A DNA stretch of 29,156 nt, from positions 588,794 through 617,949 of the forward strand of contig MNCI01002038.1 of NCBI GenBank assembly GCA_015680685.1, written 5' to 3'. The stretch is from Gnetum montanum. Lineage: Eukaryota > Streptophyta > Gnetopsida > Gnetales > Gnetaceae. The notes under the pieces are model-generated. The model was not told the origin of the DNA, ran no database searches, and saw nothing but the letters and a program-made list of their open reading frames with translations. Positions 27,930 to 29,156 of the stretch are shown piece by piece. A program made the translations under genes and the position numbers. Numbering within the stretch: the stretch's first letter is position 1; the number at the start of each line of letters is the position of its first letter.

Positions 27930-28549
27930 CCTCCGTTGGCATGAAAATTAGGAATTGGAAAATGTGAATTATATGTCTTAACAAAGTAGATACATCTTGT
28001 TGATTCATTATTTATTTATAACCTACAGCTATGTTAATCTTTGGGTAAATAACAAAGGTTACCATCCTCAACAATAGATTTTTTTTAAAAAAAACCTAAA
28101 TTTAAAGTTGTCTTAGTGATAATAGTCTTAGCATGGATGGTAAGGTACTTGAATATGTCCAATGGGTACATATATTCATATCATTCTAAATAATGAGGTA
28201 AATTTAGCAATAGAAATATCAACTTTTGGAGGATAAACTTGGTAACTCTACATTTTGCAAGCCAAGTGTTTGAAATTTTGTCGATCTTCTACCACTCGAT
28301 TAATATTATTTGTAATGCCACTAGATTTAGTACGTGATCCTTCAAGCAGAACCACTACTTATTTGTCATTCTACAAATTGCATGATGATTTATATGAATT
28401 TATTACTCAAAAAAATTTATGAAAGGTATGTTTTTATACAAATTCTAAGTTATTTACCTTGTTTCTTAAGTTTTTTGAGTCATTTAAATTTGGTTTGGAA
28501 AGATCAAAGTTTAGATGTTGTCCATGCTTGTTATTTGTAAAACTCATTT
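27930..28549. other. AT-rich stretch without recognisable genes
   Basis: No feature can be supported. The frame of the ORF1-like remnant downstream may begin to be visible from about 28490 (WKDQSLDVVHACYL), but family similarity is only clear after about 28640. Confidence 0.4.
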
Positions 28550-29010
28550 TTGTAGGTAGAATTTGTTGATTTGATGATGGTTTTTAAGGCCCTTGATATC
28601 AATGTTTTTAATCATCATCATGCTTTATTGATTATTTGAAAGTGTATTCCCTTTTTTAATCTAGCATCTTCTAAATTTCAAAAGGTTCCTTGTTTTGTTA
28701 AATTGTCAAATCTTCCATTAATTTTTAAAAAAGTTGAAAGGGAAGTTCTCTCTCAAATTGGGCCAATCAAGCATTGTAAAATCCTAATTGCAAGTAGTGG
28801 TTTTCATAAAATTCAATATATGATTAAAGTGGATCTTGATTCACTTAAGCGATAAATCCTTCTGCATGCTAGCATAATTAATTATGCATAGAAGGTTATT
28901 TATTACAATTTTCCAAAGCCATGTCACTATTATCATTGAGAGAGTTATATGTTTGATTCATGTCCTTTTATGCTGTGAAAAAAGGCTATGCAAGCATGTC
29001 AGCAACAAGC
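28550..29010 (+). pseudogene. Plant LINE ORF1-like remnant (DUF4283 plus zinc knuckle)
   Basis: Read in plus frames with stops ignored, the order VEFVDLMMVFKALDINVF, FQKVPCFVKLSNLPLIF, VLSQIG, IKVDLDS and then PKPCHYYH.ESYMFDSCPF follows the DUF4283/zinc-knuckle layout. The usual forms are 'VPVWVRLPNLPLEFW', 'IG.ALG', 'CVEVDLS' and a CCHC knuckle. This layout is common in ORF1 or gag-like proteins of plant L1-type LINEs. In the knuckle the second Cys and the His are both Tyr, and Gly is Ser, all single transitions. At least four stops interrupt it. No reverse transcriptase follows before the window ends. Confidence 0.6.
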
Positions 29011-29082
29011 TATTGCAAGTGCTACCAAGGTTTCTTCTTTAAATTTTATAGATGCTACAAAGTTCTTTTTTATAGATTGATG

Positions 29083-29156
29083 AGACGCGATTCGCATGAG
29101 CCACAATATTGTGGCCGTCGCGATATCGCATCGTCCCCTACGATGTCACGTACGCG
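29083..29156. other. CpG-dense segment running off the window
   Basis: Twelve CpG dinucleotides fall within about 72 bases, after 29 kb of mostly CpG-poor DNA. It includes a 16-bp perfect palindrome, GCCACAATATTGTGGC (29100-29115), and GCGATATCGC (29120-29129), plus repeated ATCGC and TACG motifs. It could be the end of a different element (for example a DNA transposon terminus) or a satellite. Too little is present to decide. Confidence 0.6.

Overview
The window looks like intergenic and intronic DNA from a large, repeat-rich seed-plant nuclear genome. A gymnosperm (conifer-like) source is my guess, based on the density of old decayed retroelements and a long first intron; I cannot name the species. 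The sequence is AT-rich and CpG-poor, and almost every recognisable coding stretch is a broken retrotransposon. One compact host gene appears intact.

Layout. 1-2300: tandem duplications and 3' ORF remnants of an RTE-type LINE (+). 2640-6233: 3' half of a Ty3/gypsy element (+): decayed zinc-binding and integrase domains, a long untranslated stretch, a polypurine tract and a putative 3' LTR whose U3 carries a palindromic 30-bp minisatellite. 6243-13300: a second Ty3/gypsy element (+), abutting the first. Its integrase is split by a 3.5-kb, GC-richer, reverse-oriented L1-clade LINE (about 6967-10496), and its putative LTR also carries a U3 minisatellite. 13300-15600: AT-rich non-coding DNA with tRNA-like SINE copies. 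15800-19450: the host gene for TFIIH subunit TFB5 (GTF2H5/TTDA family), with a CpG-retaining 5' region, a probable ~2.7-kb 5'-UTR intron, a 130-bp coding intron and a 70-aa product. 19850-20400: tandem repeats. 20535-20930 (-): a fragment of a plant glutamate receptor-like (GLR) extracellular domain. 22350-23212: SINE copies and RTE tails. 23213-27599 (-): a nearly full-length RTE LINE with a 16-bp target-site duplication, itself interrupted by a 1.2-kb LINE-like insert with its own 12-bp duplication. 27600-28000: more SINE repeats. 28550-29010: a plant LINE ORF1-like (DUF4283 plus zinc knuckle) remnant. The last ~72 bases switch abruptly to CpG-dense, palindrome-containing DNA that runs off the window.

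How it fits together. TFB5 would serve the TFIIH core in transcription initiation and nucleotide excision repair. Everything else is a record of nested transposition, from which insertion order can be read at several junctions. I found no operon-like cluster, CRISPR array, defence system or other convincing new system. The most unusual items are the C-terminal coiled-coil extension of the L1-clade element, its insertion junction (no target duplication, with apparent templated filler), the U3 minisatellites in both gypsy LTRs, and the CpG-dense terminal segment.
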